DNA of 37,398 nucleotides from a virus. The notes beneath the pieces were generated by a model, which searched no databases, was not told where the DNA came from, and saw only the letters and a program-made list of their open reading frames with translations. Positions 14,589 through 23,435 of the stretch are shown one piece after another. A program made the translations under genes and the position numbers. Location: IMG/VR virus record IMGVR_UViG_3300046557_000146, positions 1-37,398 of that record; one strand, written 5' to 3'. Every line of letters begins with the position of its first letter. Position 1 is the first letter of the stretch.

Positions 14589-14762
14589 TTAGGCAAAGTC
14601 GAGTTCGCCGTATCCGTCTTCGGTGTAGCGATTGGATCGCCGGTATTCCCCGCTGCGACGCGGGGACGATCTGCGCTCACCTCTGCTGGTGTTGATGATC
14701 TCGCCGACGCTGGCGTCGTCGAACTCCTCGTCGATCAGGTCGGTATCCCAGGGACCGGTCAT
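14589..14762 (-). CDS. Short charged protein, 57 aa
   Basis: A 57-aa protein starting MTGPWDTDLIDEEFDD, with a strong AAGGAGG site before the ATG at 14762 and an ATGA overlap with the upstream gene. An acidic N-terminus is followed by an Arg/Ser-rich middle (RGERRSSPRRSGEYRRS) and a tail EDGYGELDFA. Probably disordered. Function unknown. Confidence 0.6.
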   Translation of the reverse strand: MTGPWDTDLIDEEFDDASVGEIINTSRGERRSSPRRSGEYRRSNRYTEDGYGELDFA

Positions 14763-15517
14763 GCTGCCTCCTTGGCGCGCTCGAAGTTCGAGGCGCCAGC
14801 TCCGTGAGCGATGATGGTGATGTCGGCCTTGGCGGCCGAGCGTGAGCCACCGCAGAGAAGGCACTGAGCGCACTGCGTCGCCTTACCCATCTCCTTGGAT
14901 GCCGGGCAGTGGCCTTCGCCGGCCAGCTTAGGGTCGTCTTTGCCGCGGACGCGGAAGGTGCGGAAGCCGAGAGCCTTGGCTTCATCTCGATCCTGCTCGG
15001 TGTCGCAGGACGCCATGCAGAATGCCGACAGCATCGGATACTCGCGCCACATGTGAGTGTAGCCAGACAGCTCGCTCACGAGATCGAGCGCCTGCTCCCA
15101 GACCCGGAACGGGACTGCTGCGGGATCGCCATAAGCGCCGAGCCTGACCTTGCGGTGGGCGAGAAGCTTGCGTGCCTGCTTCAGAGGGACGTCGGGATAG
15201 ATGCCGCGGGAGAACGCATCCCAGACCACGCGCGGGCCGTGGAAGAGTGTGACGTAGCAGGAGCGGCCGACGTTCTTGCGCTCGCCGGTCTTGGGGTCAG
15301 TGACGATCTTGCCGCGGTGGCCGCAGCCAGCGCAGATCGAATAGTCGGCGCCGATCTGCGAAGCCACCAGCGGGTTCATATCGGCTCGCATGATGTAGAT
15401 CTGCGTCATGCTGCCGGTTTTGGAGTTGTTGCCGCCGGTCAGCAGACCAGTGACGATGACGACGATCGGCTCTCCGTCCACCTCGGACGGGCCTCGATAG
15501 AGAACAAAACCGTTCAT
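14759..15517 (-). CDS. Cys-rich conserved phage protein
   Basis: A 252-aa protein with several Cys clusters: CAGC (Cys62, Cys65) followed by RSCYVTLFHGPRVVW, CMASCDTE in the middle, and HCPASKEMGKATQCAQC then LLCGG near the C-terminus. The layout matches a family seen in actinobacterial and proteobacterial phages, where a metal or Fe-S site is suspected but the function is not known. Start: AAGGAGAG lies 5-6 bases before the ATG at 15517, and the operator-like repeat at 15532 lies directly upstream, so this is the first gene of its operon. Confidence 0.7.
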   Translation of the reverse strand: MNGFVLYRGPSEVDGEPIVVIVTGLLTGGNNSKTGSMTQIYIMRADMNPLVASQIGADYSICAGCGHRGKIVTDPKTGERKNVGRSCYVTLFHGPRVVWDAFSRGIYPDVPLKQARKLLAHRKVRLGAYGDPAAVPFRVWEQALDLVSELSGYTHMWREYPMLSAFCMASCDTEQDRDEAKALGFRTFRVRGKDDPKLAGEGHCPASKEMGKATQCAQCLLCGGSRSAAKADITIIAHGAGASNFERAKEAA

Positions 15518-15531
15518 GGATCTCTCCTTGC

Positions 15532-15545
15532 TTGCATTCATGCAA
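15532..15545. promoter_or_regulatory. Operator-like inverted repeat
   Basis: TTGCATTCATGCAA, identical to the ssb site. It overlaps the stop codon of the upstream gene (15538) and lies 14 bases before the ATG at 15517. Confidence 0.7.
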
Positions 15546-15909
15546 CTCTCAGGACAAGCGCATCCAGCGCGTGCGGTTCGGTGAGCGCCAGCTCTTGCTG
15601 GGCTCGTCGCAGCTGCCGGGTGACGATGTCGATTTGCTTGCGCTTCCGGGCCTTGAAGTCGTTGATCGCGTCTTCCTCGGTCGCCGAAAACTTCTTCTTG
15701 AATGCGGTGAGCAACTGAAACTCACCGCACACCCAGGCGCCCTTGGGCGTCCGGCGATCGACGGGGTACCAGCGCAGCTCGAGTCGCGGGTCCGTGACGC
15801 CATAGCGATCGGCGTCTGCGTCGATGATGTAGGAGTAGCTCTGGGCCTCGCACCGCCAGAGGACGTCGACACCCTCTGGCGGCTTGCCGTGCGGATAGTG
15901 CGGCCTCAC
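15538..15909 (-). CDS. Hypothetical protein with C-terminal coiled coil
   Basis: A 123-aa protein starting MRPHYPHGKPPEGVDV. The first 75 residues look like a beta-rich domain (RCEAQSYSYIIDADADRY, LELRWYPVDRR). The rest is a basic helix likely to form a coiled coil (RKRKQIDIVTRQLRRAQQE). Overlaps the UvrD-like helicase gene by 4 bp and is the end of that operon; a role with the helicase is possible but unproven. Confidence 0.6.
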   Translation of the reverse strand: MRPHYPHGKPPEGVDVLWRCEAQSYSYIIDADADRYGVTDPRLELRWYPVDRRTPKGAWVCGEFQLLTAFKKKFSATEEDAINDFKARKRKQIDIVTRQLRRAQQELALTEPHALDALVLRVA

Positions 15910-17489
15910 GCCGCCTTCTCCTTCGGCTGCTTCTCGTTGTCGTTGACCGCCTTCTGCTTCGGCAGCGGCGGCAGTAGGTCAATCAGCTCGCCCATGGACC
16001 GGGTGGCTGCGACGTACTGAAGGTGCTTCTCCTGCTCGCGCTCCCAGTCCTGCGTGGCGTACTTGGACGGGCAGGTGCTAAACCGATCCAGCCAGAAGAC
16101 CCGCTTCCACTCCCGGCCCTTGGACCGGTGGATGGTCGACAGGGTCAGGATGCCGGTCACGTTGTCGGCGAAGATCGAGTCGATGTAGGCTACGACATCA
16201 GAGACCTTGTGGCGCTTAGCCTCGCGGCAGGCATCCATCACGACCTTAAGCGTCTCAACCTTGTCCTCGGCCTCCTGGACCCTGGACAATTTCTTCTTCG
16301 GAAGCCACTTGGCCTTTTCCTTCTCCAGCCACTCGTCGAGCTTGTCTTCGAGGGCCGGGATGTTGGTGACCGACTTCCAGCGCGTCGCCAGCTTCTTCAG
16401 CTGCTCGCCGATGTCCCGGCCTTCGATCCGGCAGGGGATCTTGGCGCGGATCAGGGCGAAAGCAGCGTTGACCAACGGTCGAGTGTTACGGCACAGGATC
16501 GCTGCATCACCGTCGAGCCGGTCCGGCTTCTGCATGACCTGCTCGAAGGCCTCCAGCGTGACCGATCCTTCCGGGGCCGAGGGGTGGGCCTGAATGTGGT
16601 CCACCCAGGCCTGAGCCATCTTGACCACCGCCTTTGGGCAGCGGTACGTGACGGTCAGCGGCATCTCGATCGCGTTGAAGTCGCGCTTGATAATCTCGAT
16701 GCTGTCGTTGTCGGCACCCGTGAAGCCGTAGATCGCCTGGTGCGGATCACCCACAGCGAACAGTCGACCACGAGGCTTCATCAGAGCGCGAGCGAGAAGC
16801 CGGCGTACGGTGTTGGTGTCTTGGGCCTCGTCGATCCAGACGTTGTCGTACTGCCAGAATCGCACACGGTAGAAGAGTGGCAGGTAGATCATGTCGTCGA
16901 AGTCGATCTGGAGCCGGTTGGCGTTCGACTCGTGAAGGACCTTGATGGCCCAGTCGATCAGGTCCTCGGCCTTCTTGGCCAGTTCCTCGGTGTCGAACAG
17001 GTCGAAGTGCTCGACGATATCCTCCCAGATCGAGGCGTCCTCGATATGCCCCTGTCCCTCGATGCCGAGGCCGCTCTGCTTGGCGAGAGAGACCAACTGG
17101 CAGACGACGGATGCGTGAGCGTGCAGCTCGACGGGGACCTTCATGTACTGAATGTGGTCGGACGTGATGTTGGCGACCTTCTCCTTGACCGTCTTGGCAG
17201 GATAGGCCTTCAGATAATTGCGGGCGCCGATGGAGTGGGTGGTCGCAGCTTCGGCCTTCTTCCAGTCGATTCCGGCCTTCTTCAGCTTGTCCTTGATCTC
17301 GTCCGCGATCTTGCGGTTGAAGGCGAGGATCACCGATGTGCCGAACATCCGCTCGACCGTCTTGAGGATTGTCGTGGTCTTGCCGGCGCCGGCCACGGCG
17401 ATCAGCACGATGGAGCTGGTGCTGTTCCAGGCTTTGTCCTGGAACGCAGCCTGCTGCGGGGATGGAACCCAGATGTTTTCGACTTGCAT
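15906..17489 (-). CDS. UvrD/Rep-like superfamily I helicase
   Basis: A 527-aa SF1A helicase. Motifs in order: AVAGAGKTTT (31-40, Walker A), DEAQDT (220-225, Walker B), GDPHQAIYGFTGA (247-259, motif III), VTYRCP (motif IV), STIHRSKGREW (motif V) and QYVAATRS (motif VI). Such 3'-5' helicases unwind duplex DNA in repair, recombination or replication restart. It is shorter than UvrD (about 720 aa), with reduced 2A/2B domains. C-terminus VNDNEKQPKEKAA carries a NDN motif. First gene after the double operator at 17532-17568. Confidence 0.9.
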   Translation of the reverse strand: MQVENIWVPSPQQAAFQDKAWNSTSSIVLIAVAGAGKTTTILKTVERMFGTSVILAFNRKIADEIKDKLKKAGIDWKKAEAATTHSIGARNYLKAYPAKTVKEKVANITSDHIQYMKVPVELHAHASVVCQLVSLAKQSGLGIEGQGHIEDASIWEDIVEHFDLFDTEELAKKAEDLIDWAIKVLHESNANRLQIDFDDMIYLPLFYRVRFWQYDNVWIDEAQDTNTVRRLLARALMKPRGRLFAVGDPHQAIYGFTGADNDSIEIIKRDFNAIEMPLTVTYRCPKAVVKMAQAWVDHIQAHPSAPEGSVTLEAFEQVMQKPDRLDGDAAILCRNTRPLVNAAFALIRAKIPCRIEGRDIGEQLKKLATRWKSVTNIPALEDKLDEWLEKEKAKWLPKKKLSRVQEAEDKVETLKVVMDACREAKRHKVSDVVAYIDSIFADNVTGILTLSTIHRSKGREWKRVFWLDRFSTCPSKYATQDWEREQEKHLQYVAATRSMGELIDLLPPLPKQKAVNDNEKQPKEKAA

Positions 17490-17531
17490 GGTCTCGTCTC
17501 GGTCAGAGGTGAATGAGGGTTAGCATCGTGC

Positions 17532-17568
17532 TTGCATTCAAGCAAACATAAAGTTGCAGAAAATGCAA
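17532..17568. promoter_or_regulatory. Double operator-like site upstream of the helicase
   Basis: TTGCATTCAAGCAA (17532-17545) and TTGCAGAAAATGCAA (17554-17568), centred about 22 bp apart, that is about two helical turns. They fill the gap between the helicase start (17489) and the stop of the next gene (17570). Cooperative repressor binding is possible. Confidence 0.7.
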
Positions 17569-17569
17569 A

Positions 17570-17950
17570 TTAGGCGGCGAGCGAGGAGGCCCTGGGAAAG
17601 TCCGCCTCCTGTTGCCGCAGCGCCTTCAGCGCCTTGACGATACGGTCCGCCTTATCCTCGGAGCGGGGTTTTGCGACCAGCTCGCGATCCTCGAAGATCA
17701 GCCAGCAGTTGTCGTAGATGTCCTGGATCGCGAACACCTCGTCGTTCTCGCCGAAGAAGACCGACTTGATCTGGGGAGTGAGGTACTGCGACTGGATCAT
17801 CGACCCGTAGCAGTGCCGGTCGATCAGGCCCTTGTCGATCAGGCTCTTCGCCGAGTTGACGTAACCCTTCGAGAGATAGAGCGTGTTCATAGGATCGGCG
17901 ATCACGCGAGCGACAATGCGCTCTTGCAGCTTGGTCAGCGTCTTCTTCAT
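17570..17950 (-). CDS. Hypothetical protein, 126 aa
   Basis: A 126-aa protein starting MKKTLTKLQERIVARVIAD. The ATG at 17950 is 6 bases from CGGAGG; the ATG at 17956 touches it and is less likely. The N-terminal 60 residues could be a winged helix (TLYLSKGYVNSAKSLIDKGL), followed by a beta-rich half (VFFGENDEVFAIQDIYDNC). Possibly DNA-binding; not recognised. Confidence 0.6.
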   Translation of the reverse strand: MKKTLTKLQERIVARVIADPMNTLYLSKGYVNSAKSLIDKGLIDRHCYGSMIQSQYLTPQIKSVFFGENDEVFAIQDIYDNCWLIFEDRELVAKPRSEDKADRIVKALKALRQQEADFPRASSLAA

Positions 17951-17963
17951 CTTCATCCTCCGT

Positions 17964-18209
17964 TCAGTCGTAGGTTTCCTTGATGCTGTCCGGATCGGTC
18001 AGCTCGTATCCGTGGTCGGTGCCGTTCTCGATGTCCCAGCTACCGGTCCTGCCGCCGATTTCCTCGAACTTCTCGAAGTCGAATTTGCCGTCTTTGTCGA
18101 TGCACTCAGCAATCTTGCGTTGGGCATCGTCCTTGTCGTTCGCGGTGATCGTGTAACCCCTCGTCACGCAGGACATCAGGAACGAGACTTCGAAATCGAA
18201 CGTCTGCAC
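17964..18209 (-). CDS. Hypothetical protein, 81 aa
   Basis: An 81-aa protein starting with GTG (VQTFDFEVSFLMSCVTRGY). AAGGAG lies 6 bases before this GTG, while the ATG at 18230 lies inside the operator-like palindrome. Beta-alpha pattern with ITANDKDDAQRKIAECID and KFDFEKFEEIGG, resembling small proteins of unknown function that sense or modify nothing obvious. First gene behind the perfect palindrome at 18221. Confidence 0.6.
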   Translation of the reverse strand: MQTFDFEVSFLMSCVTRGYTITANDKDDAQRKIAECIDKDGKFDFEKFEEIGGRTGSWDIENGTDHGYELTDPDSIKETYD

Positions 18210-18220
18210 GGTCGTCTCCT

Positions 18221-18234
18221 TTGCATGCATGCAA
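18221..18234. promoter_or_regulatory. Perfect symmetric operator-like palindrome
   Basis: TTGCATGCATGCAA, a fully symmetric 14-bp palindrome and the ideal form of the repeated element. It lies 11 bases before the GTG at 18209, with AAGGAG directly after it, and next to the hairpin at 18236. Confidence 0.75.
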
Positions 18235-18235
18235 G

Positions 18236-18263
18236 CGGCCGGGCAGCGTGAGCCACCCGGCCG
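18236..18263 (-). terminator. Hairpin ending the rII/peptidase operon
   Basis: CGGCCGGG, 12-base loop, CCCGGCCG: a perfect 8-bp GC stem just after the stop at 18271 of the last gene in the six-gene operon. No T-run follows, so termination efficiency is uncertain. Confidence 0.5.
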
Positions 18264-18270
18264 GATGCGA

Positions 18271-18675
18271 TTACAGGTCTGCGGCGAGTTTGCGGAGGTC
18301 GTCGAGCGACTTGCCGGCCTGCTCCTCCAACTCCTTGGCGGCGATCAGCGCGAGGATCTGCTGCTTCTTGTCGCGGTTCGATGCGGTCTCGGCAGCCTTC
18401 GCGGCCTCCGCCTGCTTCGTTTCGACGATGTGCCGGACGATGTCGAAGGCGAGCTGGGTGTCGCTGTCCGCCTTCTTGCCGGTGGACAGGAACGGCAGAT
18501 CGTCGTCGCTGTTGGCCTTGAGCTGCTGGTTCAGGTTGCGGGCGATGCCGGCCAGATCAGCCGCGTTCTTCGCCTTGGTGGTGATCGGGAGATCCCACAG
18601 CTGCTCGACCGACAGAGGGCCGACCGCGGAGGCGAAGCGAAGCTTCAGGCGGGATGCTTTTTCGAACAAGTCCAT
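18271..18675 (-). CDS. Conserved phage protein, 134 aa
   Basis: A 134-aa protein starting MDLFEKASRLKLRFAS. The pattern (LTV/SVEQLWDLPIT near 27-38, RNLNQQLKA, then a long Ala/Lys helix with KKQQILALIAAKELEEQ and SLDDLRKLAADL at the end) matches small proteins encoded in many proteobacterial phages; their role is unknown. AAAGGA precedes the ATG at 18675. Last gene of the operon from 25869. Confidence 0.7.
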   Translation of the reverse strand: MDLFEKASRLKLRFASAVGPLSVEQLWDLPITTKAKNAADLAGIARNLNQQLKANSDDDLPFLSTGKKADSDTQLAFDIVRHIVETKQAEAAKAAETASNRDKKQQILALIAAKELEEQAGKSLDDLRKLAADL

Positions 18676-18688
18676 TGTAGTCCTTTCC

Positions 18689-20758
18689 TTAGATGACGAC
18701 CTTGAGGGTCCGATTGAAGTTGCCGGCCACCTTGACCACGAGTTCGGCACGTTGCGTGCTGGAGAACCCGAGGCCGCTGACCTGATTGGCCGATTTCTCG
18801 GCCTTCATCTTCGAGCCGACGAGATTGATGACCTTGCGGTGCGGTTCGAGATCCTGACGCAGGAACTCGTTGTAGAAGCCGCGCGCCTCGCCATCGTTCT
18901 GGCAGCCGTCAAGCATGAAGAAGAAGTGCTTGTTGCCGACGCCCTGATTGCCCCAGTAGTTCGGGGACAGCATCATGGTGTTGACCTTGTGGAAGTCCTG
19001 GGTGTCGAGACCCCAGACCTTCTTGCTCGTCTGCGTCGTGTCGCGGCTCTCGATGAACCTGAACTGTCCATCCTTCAGCTCGACCTTCGCCAGCGTCACC
19101 CACTCCTTCTGCTTGAGCGGAGCCCGATGCTCGAACTCGTAGACGTTCCCGCCGAAAGCGATTTCAGCGCTGAAGCCGGAGTCCGTGGGTGAGCGGAGCG
19201 CCCAGTTGTGAACCTTGAACGTGTAGATGCCCTCGGGCATCTTGCTCAAGTTCGGGAACGTGATGTTCTCGACCGGGATGTAGCCGGGCGGGGCGACCTG
19301 GGTGTAGTCGACATCCTGCTCGCCGCCGGAGAGCGGATCGCCACGGTGGTTCCAGCCGATGCGACGACCGCGGCCATAGCTGTCGTGGCAGCCGTCCTTG
19401 TGATCGCTGTGGCCAGGCATGAACACATGCAGGTCCATCAGGCTGCCGTTGCGGCCCAGGTGATTCCACATGTGGGTGAACCGCAGTACGCCGTCGACGC
19501 GACCGCCGCGCTCCTGCACCCTCTGGCTCATCGACGAGTCCGCCATGTCGCCGTTGTAGGACCACGAGTAGTTGTTGCCCCACTTGAACAGCGGCTCAGC
19601 GGTCGGATCGACCGGCGCGATCAGGCTGACCAGGTTGCCGATGTGCCGGCTCTCCAGCATCACCTCCAGTGACTGCGCCTTGGGCACAACATTGGCGATG
19701 AAGTTCTCGATGCTGACCTCCTCGATCTTGTCGAGTTTGCGGGAGGTCTTCTTGACCGGCAGCATGTCGAAGACGTCGCCGCTGATGGCCTTGCGAACGG
19801 AGTGGTCGGCGAACAGGATGTTGGCGGCCGAGATGTCCGTCAGTTGCGCATAGCGTCGCTCCAGGGCGGAGGTGAGCCCCAGCTCCTGCACGGTCTCCTT
19901 GGCCTTCTTGACCATGGCCGGCGTCACCAACGCGGTCGGGCGCTTGTAGTTCTCGGGCGCCATGATCGACTTCTCGAACTTCCGGACCGCGTCCTCGAGT
20001 TCCACGCCGTCCGACAGGTCGATCAGCAGCGTGCCGATCGATGTGTTGCGGATGCGGGTGACCGAGCCGGGCGTGGCCTTGATGGTCAGCCAAATCCACG
20101 GATCGCGGGCTCCGTCCGGAAGTGCGTCGTAGGCCGCCTTAGCCTTGCGGAAGGCGTCCACGGCGAACTTGTGCTCGCTGCCGCGGTAGAGCGAGTTCTG
20201 GCTGATCAGCTCAAGCACCGTGTCGACGGCATCCATCGTCAGCTCGGTGAGGCCGCGCTTGAAGACGTCGTAGGTTGACCTTGTCTCGCCGAGCAAGGTC
20301 CCGATCTTCGCCTTCGCGGTGACGACCTCCTTCGGCATGCGGACGTGGAAGTGCTCCCAGGTCTGCACCTTGCCGAGGACGTCCTCGAAGTTCTTGTCGG
20401 TGCCGGCAGCGGTCTCCGAGGTCAGGAACTCGTTGACGATCGGTTTCGAGCGCACCAGGCTGGACATCATGCCGGCGATGGCAGCGTAGGTGGGATCGCT
20501 GATCTTGCCGTCCCAGATGGTCACGATGTTGTGCTTGTCGTCTATCGAGACGACATTGCCGACCGCCCGGATGAACTGGCGGCAGCAGCTGCAGTCGTGC
20601 TCGGTCCGCTCGCGGTACACCGGGTTGGTGCCGGCCGGGAAGGCGCCGAGGTAGGCGGACCAGAGGTCATCCTTCTCGACGTCAGTGCAGAAGAGCTTGC
20701 CGGCGCTCATCGTCTTGAACTGCTTGGCGACGGCGGTCTTGAACAGGCAGAAGTCCAT
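18689..20758 (-). CDS. Large conserved phage protein with beta-sandwich-like C-terminus
   Basis: A 689-aa protein. The N-terminal part has a Cys cluster HDCSCCRQFIRAVGN (about 54-68) and a long helical middle. The C-terminal third (from about residue 395) has WGNNYSWSYNGDMADS, MDLHVFMPG, VDYTQ, and VENITFPNLSKMPEGIYTF followed by VHNW, then AEIAFGGNVYEF. This resembles the all-beta module of bacterial DUF2135/YfaP-like and similar phage proteins. Role unknown; no signal peptide, so cytoplasmic. It follows the rIIA/rIIB-like pair in the same operon, with a 6-base gap, which suggests shared function in exclusion or takeover of the host. Confidence 0.65.
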   Translation of the reverse strand: MDFCLFKTAVAKQFKTMSAGKLFCTDVEKDDLWSAYLGAFPAGTNPVYRERTEHDCSCCRQFIRAVGNVVSIDDKHNIVTIWDGKISDPTYAAIAGMMSSLVRSKPIVNEFLTSETAAGTDKNFEDVLGKVQTWEHFHVRMPKEVVTAKAKIGTLLGETRSTYDVFKRGLTELTMDAVDTVLELISQNSLYRGSEHKFAVDAFRKAKAAYDALPDGARDPWIWLTIKATPGSVTRIRNTSIGTLLIDLSDGVELEDAVRKFEKSIMAPENYKRPTALVTPAMVKKAKETVQELGLTSALERRYAQLTDISAANILFADHSVRKAISGDVFDMLPVKKTSRKLDKIEEVSIENFIANVVPKAQSLEVMLESRHIGNLVSLIAPVDPTAEPLFKWGNNYSWSYNGDMADSSMSQRVQERGGRVDGVLRFTHMWNHLGRNGSLMDLHVFMPGHSDHKDGCHDSYGRGRRIGWNHRGDPLSGGEQDVDYTQVAPPGYIPVENITFPNLSKMPEGIYTFKVHNWALRSPTDSGFSAEIAFGGNVYEFEHRAPLKQKEWVTLAKVELKDGQFRFIESRDTTQTSKKVWGLDTQDFHKVNTMMLSPNYWGNQGVGNKHFFFMLDGCQNDGEARGFYNEFLRQDLEPHRKVINLVGSKMKAEKSANQVSGLGFSSTQRAELVVKVAGNFNRTLKVVI

Positions 20759-20764
20759 GTTGGC

Positions 20765-21244
20765 TTAATCCTTGATGATCTCTTTGATGGACGTGTTGGC
20801 GACGAAGCCCATGAACCAGTCTTCGCTGTCAGGATCTTCGCTTTCCACCATCACGCGCTTGTCGGCGTCGGCATTGTCGACGTCACCCACGATGTAGATG
20901 CCGTCTTTCGCTTCCTCGTCGCCCGCGACGCGGACCCGGTCTCCCGGGGTCACGACGAGAACTCGCAGCGAGTCTGGCTGGGCCATGGCTTTGAGGTGCC
21001 AGGCTTCAGGCATCTGCTCGCCGTCAAGGGTCAGGCCATCCTCGTCGAGGACAGCCCTCCCTTCAGTGGCGTCATTCACCGCCACCCGAACGTCCGTAAG
21101 GCGGACGATCTCGTCTTCGTCGTCACACCCTTCGGTCAGGCGAGACTTCACCTGGCCGAATGCCGGGTGATCCACCGCCAAGGTCCACGGACGACCCTTG
21201 GCGATGAAGAAGATTGACGTGTCGGTGATCACGCTGCGGATCAT
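20765..21244 (-). CDS. rIIB-like protein
   Basis: A 159-aa protein. Residues 10-60 (SIFFIAKGRPWTLAVDHPAF, then VKSRLTEG and a following acidic helix) match the pattern of the N-terminal domain of phage rIIB-like proteins, in which a GKPxT...HPNF segment is followed by helices. It lies directly downstream of a rIIA-like gene, the usual order. The rest is acidic (ESEDPDSEDWFMGF). Shorter than T4 rIIB (312 aa). CGGAGC lies before the ATG at 21244. Assignment rests on both motif and context. Confidence 0.6.
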   Translation of the reverse strand: MIRSVITDTSIFFIAKGRPWTLAVDHPAFGQVKSRLTEGCDDEDEIVRLTDVRVAVNDATEGRAVLDEDGLTLDGEQMPEAWHLKAMAQPDSLRVLVVTPGDRVRVAGDEEAKDGIYIVGDVDNADADKRVMVESEDPDSEDWFMGFVANTSIKEIIKD

Positions 21245-21261
21245 GATGTGCTCCGGTTGGG

Positions 21262-23394
21262 TTAGGCGGCGATGTCGAGATCTTCGACGAGATCTTCGAC
21301 GAAGCCGTCCTCGTCCTCGTCGTTGTCATTTGCCGCTTCGGGTCGGGAGAGAAGCTGGAAATAGTGCTTGAGCTTCGCCGCCTTATCCTGACCGCGGTAG
21401 GAATACTCGTACGCCTCGACGATGGTCTTCAGCAGCAGGTACTCATTGCAGAGAAGGTTGAAGCGATTTTGGATCGCTTCGATCGGACACTGCACTTCCG
21501 GCTTGTCGATCTGCACGCCAATCCGCTTCAGGGCCGCGTACGCCTTGTCGCTCTCCGTCGCCGCAGTCGAGTTGCTCTGCAGCGAGCGGTAAAGCGACTT
21601 GAGGTCACGAAGGAACGTGAGAACGTCCTCCGGAGCCTGACGGATACGCATCTTCGCCACTGCCTGAAGGTTGGAGTCCAGGTTGTGGAGCGTCTTCTTG
21701 TGCAGGCCGGTGAACTCCTGCACGTTGACCTTCGCCTTCAGTTCCTCGACCATGTCGTTGGCCAGCATGGTCCAGTCGCCCGGAATCTCCTGGTCACTCG
21801 ACTTGACGAGGATGACGGTGCCAACCTCGACCAGCTGAAACTCCACCATCGACCTGATGAAGCTCTCGGCTGCGCTGAAGTCGATTGCACCGGCTTGGTC
21901 ATCGTGCAGCCGATACCAATCACTGCCGCCGCGACGACGGCGGAACGTTCCCGGCTGGCTCTCGACCATCAATCCGCCTTCAGCCAGATCGACGTCCTGG
22001 GTGATGCGTTGCAGACCGTGGTTGGTCACGACCAAGGTTTTGCGCTTGCGGATCGTCTTACTGACCCGCTTGGCGACCGGAACCTTGAAGCTGTCGAGAT
22101 CGATGACCTCGGGATTGCCGAGAGCAGCGAGCACCTGGTCGCGGACCAGCCGCTTGCAGCGCACCCACAGCACCTTCTGACCAACCAGTTCAGCCATGTG
22201 GAAGCGGCTGAGCGAGTAGCTCGGATTGTGCTCAATGACGATCTTGGCATCGGCCGCCCACTTCGCGCGGACGCCCTTGTCTTCGAACTTCTCGAACTGC
22301 TGCCAGCCCTCCTGGAGCATGTCCATCTTGCAGTTCTCTTTGGTGAGCATCTGCGGGATGTACAGTTCACGGTAGCGCACCGCGTCGCGGAGCCGGAACT
22401 GCCGGGTTGCGCCCAGCATTTCGGTCTCGTCGTCGAAGATCTTGGCGGCTTCGAACAGGGTCTCGGCCGCATCCACTTTGTCGCGGAGCTGGTCGAGGAA
22501 GCTGTCCTCATACTGCTTGACCAGGTTCTTCAGCGTCGTCCTGGTCGTGTCGTCATAGGCCAGTTCCTCGCGGGACAGCGTGACCTTGAGCGAACCGATC
22601 GGAGCATCGAACAGAACCTCGTCGCTGATGTCCAGGAACCCGCTGTTCTCGATCTGGCGCAGGTCGAAGGGATACATGACGCAGCCCATGCGAACGCGCG
22701 GACCCTGGAACGGCACCGTTCCGGACTTGTACTTGATCCAGTTCTCACCCTCGGTCTCGATGACCGGATCCTTCCAGGTGACTGCATCCCTCGGGAAGAT
22801 GTTCGGGCGCGGCAGGAAGGACCACAGGATGGAGCGGGCGCCGGCAACGAAGTGATCGATGTCCTCACGGCGGACAGCGAACGAAACGTCCAGGCCATTG
22901 CGCTCCTCGGTTGGGACCTCGGCCATCAGGCGCATGACGGGCGCGCCGTCCTGGGCCAGCGAGAGCACATAAGAGCGCATCACGCCGTCATGGTAGGAGG
23001 TCACGTAGTAGGAGCCGGCACCGTTGTCGCCGATCAGATAGGCGAACGGGCTCTTGGAGCCGAGGCCCCAGCCGCCGACCTGCTCGTTGGTAGCGCGCTT
23101 GGTGGAGGCGTAGAGGCGAGCGTAGACGTTGACCATCTGCTCGTGGCTCATGCCGGAACCGTAGTCACGGACGCGGAACACGGGGTTGAGCCGGGTGGGA
23201 AGATGGACCTCGAAGTCGCCGCGAGAGGCGTCCCAGGCGTTGGTGGACAGCTCCCGGATCGGGTAGCGGATCTTGTCCTTGGCGAGGCCGGAGATCTGAG
23301 CGTAGAATGCCACGCTGTTGGCCTCGAAGGCGATCTTGATTTCGTCCTGAACGCCGGTTGCGACGTCGACGTGGTCCTTCATTCCGAGCTGCAT
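21262..23394 (-). CDS. rIIA-like GHKL ATPase
   Basis: A 710-aa protein close in length to T4 rIIA (725 aa). The N-terminal GHKL/Hsp90-type ATP-binding fold shows the N box RELSTNAWDAS (Glu48, Asn52), G1 box VRDYGSGMS (Asp77, Gly79, Gly81) and G2 box GGWGLGSKS (107-115). In T4, rIIA with rIIB affects lysis and growth in Rex-positive hosts; biochemical role is still unclear. Tail EAANDNDEDEDGF holds a NDN motif and is very acidic. Start at 23394 with AAGGGAAC upstream. Confidence 0.8.
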   Translation of the reverse strand: MQLGMKDHVDVATGVQDEIKIAFEANSVAFYAQISGLAKDKIRYPIRELSTNAWDASRGDFEVHLPTRLNPVFRVRDYGSGMSHEQMVNVYARLYASTKRATNEQVGGWGLGSKSPFAYLIGDNGAGSYYVTSYHDGVMRSYVLSLAQDGAPVMRLMAEVPTEERNGLDVSFAVRREDIDHFVAGARSILWSFLPRPNIFPRDAVTWKDPVIETEGENWIKYKSGTVPFQGPRVRMGCVMYPFDLRQIENSGFLDISDEVLFDAPIGSLKVTLSREELAYDDTTRTTLKNLVKQYEDSFLDQLRDKVDAAETLFEAAKIFDDETEMLGATRQFRLRDAVRYRELYIPQMLTKENCKMDMLQEGWQQFEKFEDKGVRAKWAADAKIVIEHNPSYSLSRFHMAELVGQKVLWVRCKRLVRDQVLAALGNPEVIDLDSFKVPVAKRVSKTIRKRKTLVVTNHGLQRITQDVDLAEGGLMVESQPGTFRRRRGGSDWYRLHDDQAGAIDFSAAESFIRSMVEFQLVEVGTVILVKSSDQEIPGDWTMLANDMVEELKAKVNVQEFTGLHKKTLHNLDSNLQAVAKMRIRQAPEDVLTFLRDLKSLYRSLQSNSTAATESDKAYAALKRIGVQIDKPEVQCPIEAIQNRFNLLCNEYLLLKTIVEAYEYSYRGQDKAAKLKHYFQLLSRPEAANDNDEDEDGFVEDLVEDLDIAA

Positions 23395-23435
23395 TGTCAG
23401 TTCCCTTGAATGTGTGTGTGTTGCGTGAATTGCGA

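Noticed and set aside
16023-17516. Plus-strand frame of 497 codons
   Set aside because: Antisense shadow of the UvrD-like helicase, which has all SF1 motifs.
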